Part shown: piece by piece, positions 61,809 to 64,000 of the stretch | Numbering within the stretch: the stretch's first letter is position 1 | Layout: every line of letters begins with the position of its first letter | Source of the DNA: Alkalihalobacterium sp048323755 | Lineage (GTDB): Bacteria > Bacillota > Bacilli > Bacillales > Bacillaceae_F | Reading direction: 5' to 3' | Assembly (NCBI RefSeq): GCF_048323755.1 | Contig: NZ_JBLWFS010000014.1 | Location: 1 to 64,000 of the forward strand | DNA length: 64,000 bases | Program-made: the position numbers and the translations under genes | Notes under the pieces: model-generated | Databases searched by the model: none | What the model was told of the DNA's origin: nothing | What the model saw: the letters and a program-made list of their open reading frames with translations, nothing else

Positions 61809-61922
61809 TTCCTCTAAGGGTTCTATTATTCAGGGTATCAGATGAATTGATAATGGTTGCCGGGTTCTAAAGGTACATAAACACTTAAACATTTGAGAGA
61901 GTTCACTTGCAGAGTCAAAATA

Positions 61923-61946
61923 ATCCTTAATCAATTGATTAAGGAT
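61923..61946. promoter_or_regulatory. perfect 24-bp palindrome
   Basis: The 12-base half ATCCTTAATCAA is mirrored exactly in TTGATTAAGGAT with no spacer. It could be an operator or the loopless remains of a terminator; the stem CCTTAATC is also used in the terminator at 52847-52871. Confidence 0.5.
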
Positions 61947-62091
61947 ACTTTATCCACTTGTTTGAATTAAAACATAAGTTTCATGTTTTTCATTTATGTG
62001 CGATTAAGAGATTTCCTCCAAACCACACTCTTTTTTATATTTACTGGTTGACAATCTTAATGTTTTGTCCTGGTTAAATCATTTTGTGAAA

Positions 62092-62128
62092 GAATAGCCA
62101 GTATTAGCATTAACATAATACTGGCTAT
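62092..62128. terminator. possible terminator hairpin
   Basis: AATAGCCAGTATTA and TAATACTGGCTATT form a 14-bp perfect stem with a 9-base loop, about 80 bp beyond the YjfB-type stop. A T run is short on both strands. Confidence 0.5.
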
Positions 62129-62207
62129 TTAGCAATCTGAGTTCCTACACCTAAATAATTTTAAGCAACAGTAGAAATCTAGAATATTATTCCTGCCGCG
62201 TTGAATT

Positions 62208-62408
62208 TCACAATTTCAAATCAATACTTCTACCTAAATGTGGTTGTGCTGCATGTTGGATGTTTACTGAATTTGTAGTACTCATCAATTTTTGTAATGC
62301 TTCTCCCTGTTGTTCTGCACTTCCCATCGCTTTTTTCATTACAGAAATGGAAGCTTGTTGCTGTACTTTTCCTTGGCTGAGTGCCATTGATACTAAGGCT
62401 ATATCCAT
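62208..62408 (-). CDS. YjfB-family (putative motility) small protein
   Basis: 66 residues from the ATG behind AGGAGGTG; a longer upstream frame lacks a ribosome site. It starts MDIALVSMALSQGKVQQQAS and continues ISVMKKAMGSAEQQGEALQK. This pattern (DIAxxSxxLxQxxLxxxxxxxVxKxAxD) marks the YjfB proteins of Bacillus, which are called putative motility proteins. It lies 52 bp after a chemoreceptor gene on the same strand, which fits. Confidence 0.8.
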   Translation of the reverse strand: MDIALVSMALSQGKVQQQASISVMKKAMGSAEQQGEALQKLMSTTNSVNIQHAAQPHLGRSIDLKL

Positions 62409-62460
62409 GGGTACACCTCCTTTCACACGGCTATAGAATGTACTTTTTCTGATATTATAG

Positions 62461-64000
62461 TTAAGATGTTTTAAACTTAGAAACCATATCCTGTAGCTCG
62501 GTTGCCATCTCACTTAAAACGGTTGCAGAAGAAGCGATTTCTTCTATCGATGCATTTTGCTCTTCTGCAGAAGCGGCAATGGTTTGAGTTCCCGCTGAAT
62601 TTTGAAGAGAAATGTTAGAGACGGTTTCAATAGTATTATTTATGGAGACAGTGCTAGCCGTTACCTCTTCTACAATAGCGGATACCTCTTGTGTTTGTGA
62701 TGAAACCTCTTCAATCATCGTTACTATTTTATGAAATGCTTGTCCTGAAGTATGAACTGAGTCTTTCCCGAGCAACGTAACCCTCTCACCTTCGACCATC
62801 TTCGATGTCACCTCACGGACATCCCTTTGAATGGTTTCTACAATGTTATTGATATTAATACCCGATTGCTTTGACTGTTCAGCTAATTTTCTTACTTCAT
62901 CAGCTACAACAGCAAAACCTTTTCCAGCCTCACCTGCACGAGCTGCTTCAATCGCAGCATTGAGAGCTAATAGATTGGTTTGTTCTGAAATATCCGTTAT
63001 CATATCCACGATCTTCACAATTTCATGGCTTTTTTGACCTAAATTATGAATAGAGTTTGAAACAGACTGAACAGTTAATACGATATTTTCTATTTGCTCC
63101 ACCGTTTCTTTAATTGTTGCCTCTCCCTGTAAGGCTTCCTCATTTGTTGATTGTGCTAAATGGGACACTCTCTGAATAGAGGCGGAACCTTCTTCCATTC
63201 CCTTTGTTATTTCTTGAATTACATCTACTAAGTCTTTATTCGCTCTCACTTGCTCCTCTGATCCAGCAGTCATGGCCATGATCGACTCTGTCACTTGAGA
63301 AATAGCTTTACTAGATTCTTCAGTACCGGCAGATAATTGTTCTGATGTTGATGCAACTAGCTGTGTAGTGTCTGTTATCTTGGAAATTAATGTAGTTAAC
63401 TCTTGTGTCATCTGATTAATATCTTGTCCCAAAGTACCAATTTCATCTTTGGACCTTATTGCTAAAGGTTGCAGGTTCAAATTACCCTTGGCCACTTCTC
63501 GAACTTGATTTGATATTACTAGTATTGGATCTCTAATGGTCTTAATTAACCACAATAGGATTAAAATAGAAACAATGAGTACAATGCTTATCATAATGAT
63601 TGAATTACTAACAACCATTCGATAAGTCCATTGACTCCTATCAGCCAAATTTTTACCTTTATCCTTATGTAGTTCCAATAGAGTATCTAACGGAACCTGC
63701 ATTCTATCAAAAATAACGTTAGAATCATAGGATAAAAGGACAGCTTCATCACTTTTGTAATTTTTACTGTATTGAAGGATTTTTGAAAGACTTGATTGGA
63801 ATTTATTCCACTCTGTGATTAATAAATAGAACAAGTCTTTTTCATGTTCAGTATGAAGTAAGTCCCCATATAATAATATTATTTCATCTATTTCTGCCAA
63901 GTTATCGTTTAACTCTTCCTCATACCTAATCTTGAAAGGTCTATCTTTAGATAAGATGTGCCTTTGCATTAAAGTTAAAACACGTTCAGAATGGTAATTG
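62461..64000 (-). CDS. methyl-accepting chemotaxis protein (partial, N terminus beyond window)
   Basis: The frame stays open to the window edge past the first ATG (upstream codons NYHSERVLTL), so the N terminus is outside. Visible: the end of a 4-helix-bundle sensor domain, a membrane helix (SIIMISIVLIVSILILLWLI), HAMP (about 50 residues), and a cytoplasmic signalling domain with the conserved tip EQTNLLALNAAIEAARAGE followed by GKGFAVVADEVRKLAE. It passes ligand signals to CheA via CheW. Ligand unknown. Likely cotranscribed with the YjfB-type gene. Confidence 0.92.
   Translation of the reverse strand, partial: NYHSERVLTLMQRHILSKDRPFKIRYEEELNDNLAEIDEIILLYGDLLHTEHEKDLFYLLITEWNKFQSSLSKILQYSKNYKSDEAVLLSYDSNVIFDRMQVPLDTLLELHKDKGKNLADRSQWTYRMVVSNSIIMISIVLIVSILILLWLIKTIRDPILVISNQVREVAKGNLNLQPLAIRSKDEIGTLGQDINQMTQELTTLISKITDTTQLVASTSEQLSAGTEESSKAISQVTESIMAMTAGSEEQVRANKDLVDVIQEITKGMEEGSASIQRVSHLAQSTNEEALQGEATIKETVEQIENIVLTVQSVSNSIHNLGQKSHEIVKIVDMITDISEQTNLLALNAAIEAARAGEAGKGFAVVADEVRKLAEQSKQSGININNIVETIQRDVREVTSKMVEGERVTLLGKDSVHTSGQAFHKIVTMIEEVSSQTQEVSAIVEEVTASTVSINNTIETVSNISLQNSAGTQTIAASAEEQNASIEEIASSATVLSEMATELQDMVSKFKTS

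Larger units (their letters stand above)
61809..62207. other. intergenic with a 24-bp perfect palindrome and a hairpin
   Basis: About 400 AT-rich bases upstream of the gerBAC operon and downstream of the YjfB-type gene. Two inverted repeats are annotated separately; otherwise nothing is seen. Confidence 0.5.

Overview
The window looks like chromosome from a low-GC, endospore-forming member of the Bacillaceae. Evidence: AGGAGG-type ribosome sites and frequent GTG/TTG starts; GerP-like spore proteins; a Ger receptor operon; YjcZ-type miniproteins; a LysM coat-like protein; FloT, YppG- and YusF-like genes; and an MhqR-type operator. No rRNA, prophage or CRISPR array is seen. Species cannot be fixed from the sequence.

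Layout. 1-6300: spore-surface region with three paralogous GerPA/GerPF-type proteins, a GerPC-like coiled-coil protein, a YjcZ miniprotein, a small Hsp20 and a LysM protein. Interleaved from 3.3 to 11.4 kb is a dispersed nickel/cobalt uptake system (His-rich lipoprotein, NikL-like protein, CbiO, CbiM, CbiQ). It brackets a ureohydrolase whose motifs fit the nickel-dependent guanidine hydrolase subfamily better than agmatinase. 11.5-13.1 kb: an IS3-family element with a -1 frameshift site and a long hairpin. 13.6-17.6 kb: a valine-degradation operon (methylmalonate-semialdehyde dehydrogenase, 3-hydroxyisobutyryl-CoA hydrolase, iron alcohol dehydrogenase). 18-28.5 kb: nitroreductase, membrane proteins, a LysM-GH18 protein, a 53-bp minisatellite, three tiny genes, tRNA-Asn followed by a tRNA-Ser remnant, an Fe-ADH and a ring-cleaving dioxygenase behind an MhqR-like operator. 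28.7-42 kb: a frame-broken DUF2207 gene, an ABC-2 exporter, HtpX, NamA-type ene reductase, HAD phosphatase, acetyltransferases, a 7TMR-DISM protein, a Toprim protein and a cold-shock protein.

42-52.5 kb: flotillin, a 51-bp minisatellite, then a sugar locus (GH32 fructosidase, ABC importer lacking its own ATPase, amylo-alpha-1,6-glucosidase-family enzyme) next to a LacI regulator; three copies of one palindromic operator lie in front of the operon and of the regulator gene. 52.8-57.3 kb: a large hybrid sensor kinase with its response regulator. 58-61.8 kb: a gerB-gerA-gerC germinant receptor operon with overlapping genes. 62.2-64 kb: a YjfB-type protein and a chemoreceptor that runs off the window end.

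The main points of interest are the guanidine-hydrolase-like enzyme among nickel uptake genes, two six-copy arrays of a 20-bp motif in convergent intergenic gaps, two longer minisatellites, the tRNA-Ser remnant and the structured tail of the insertion sequence.
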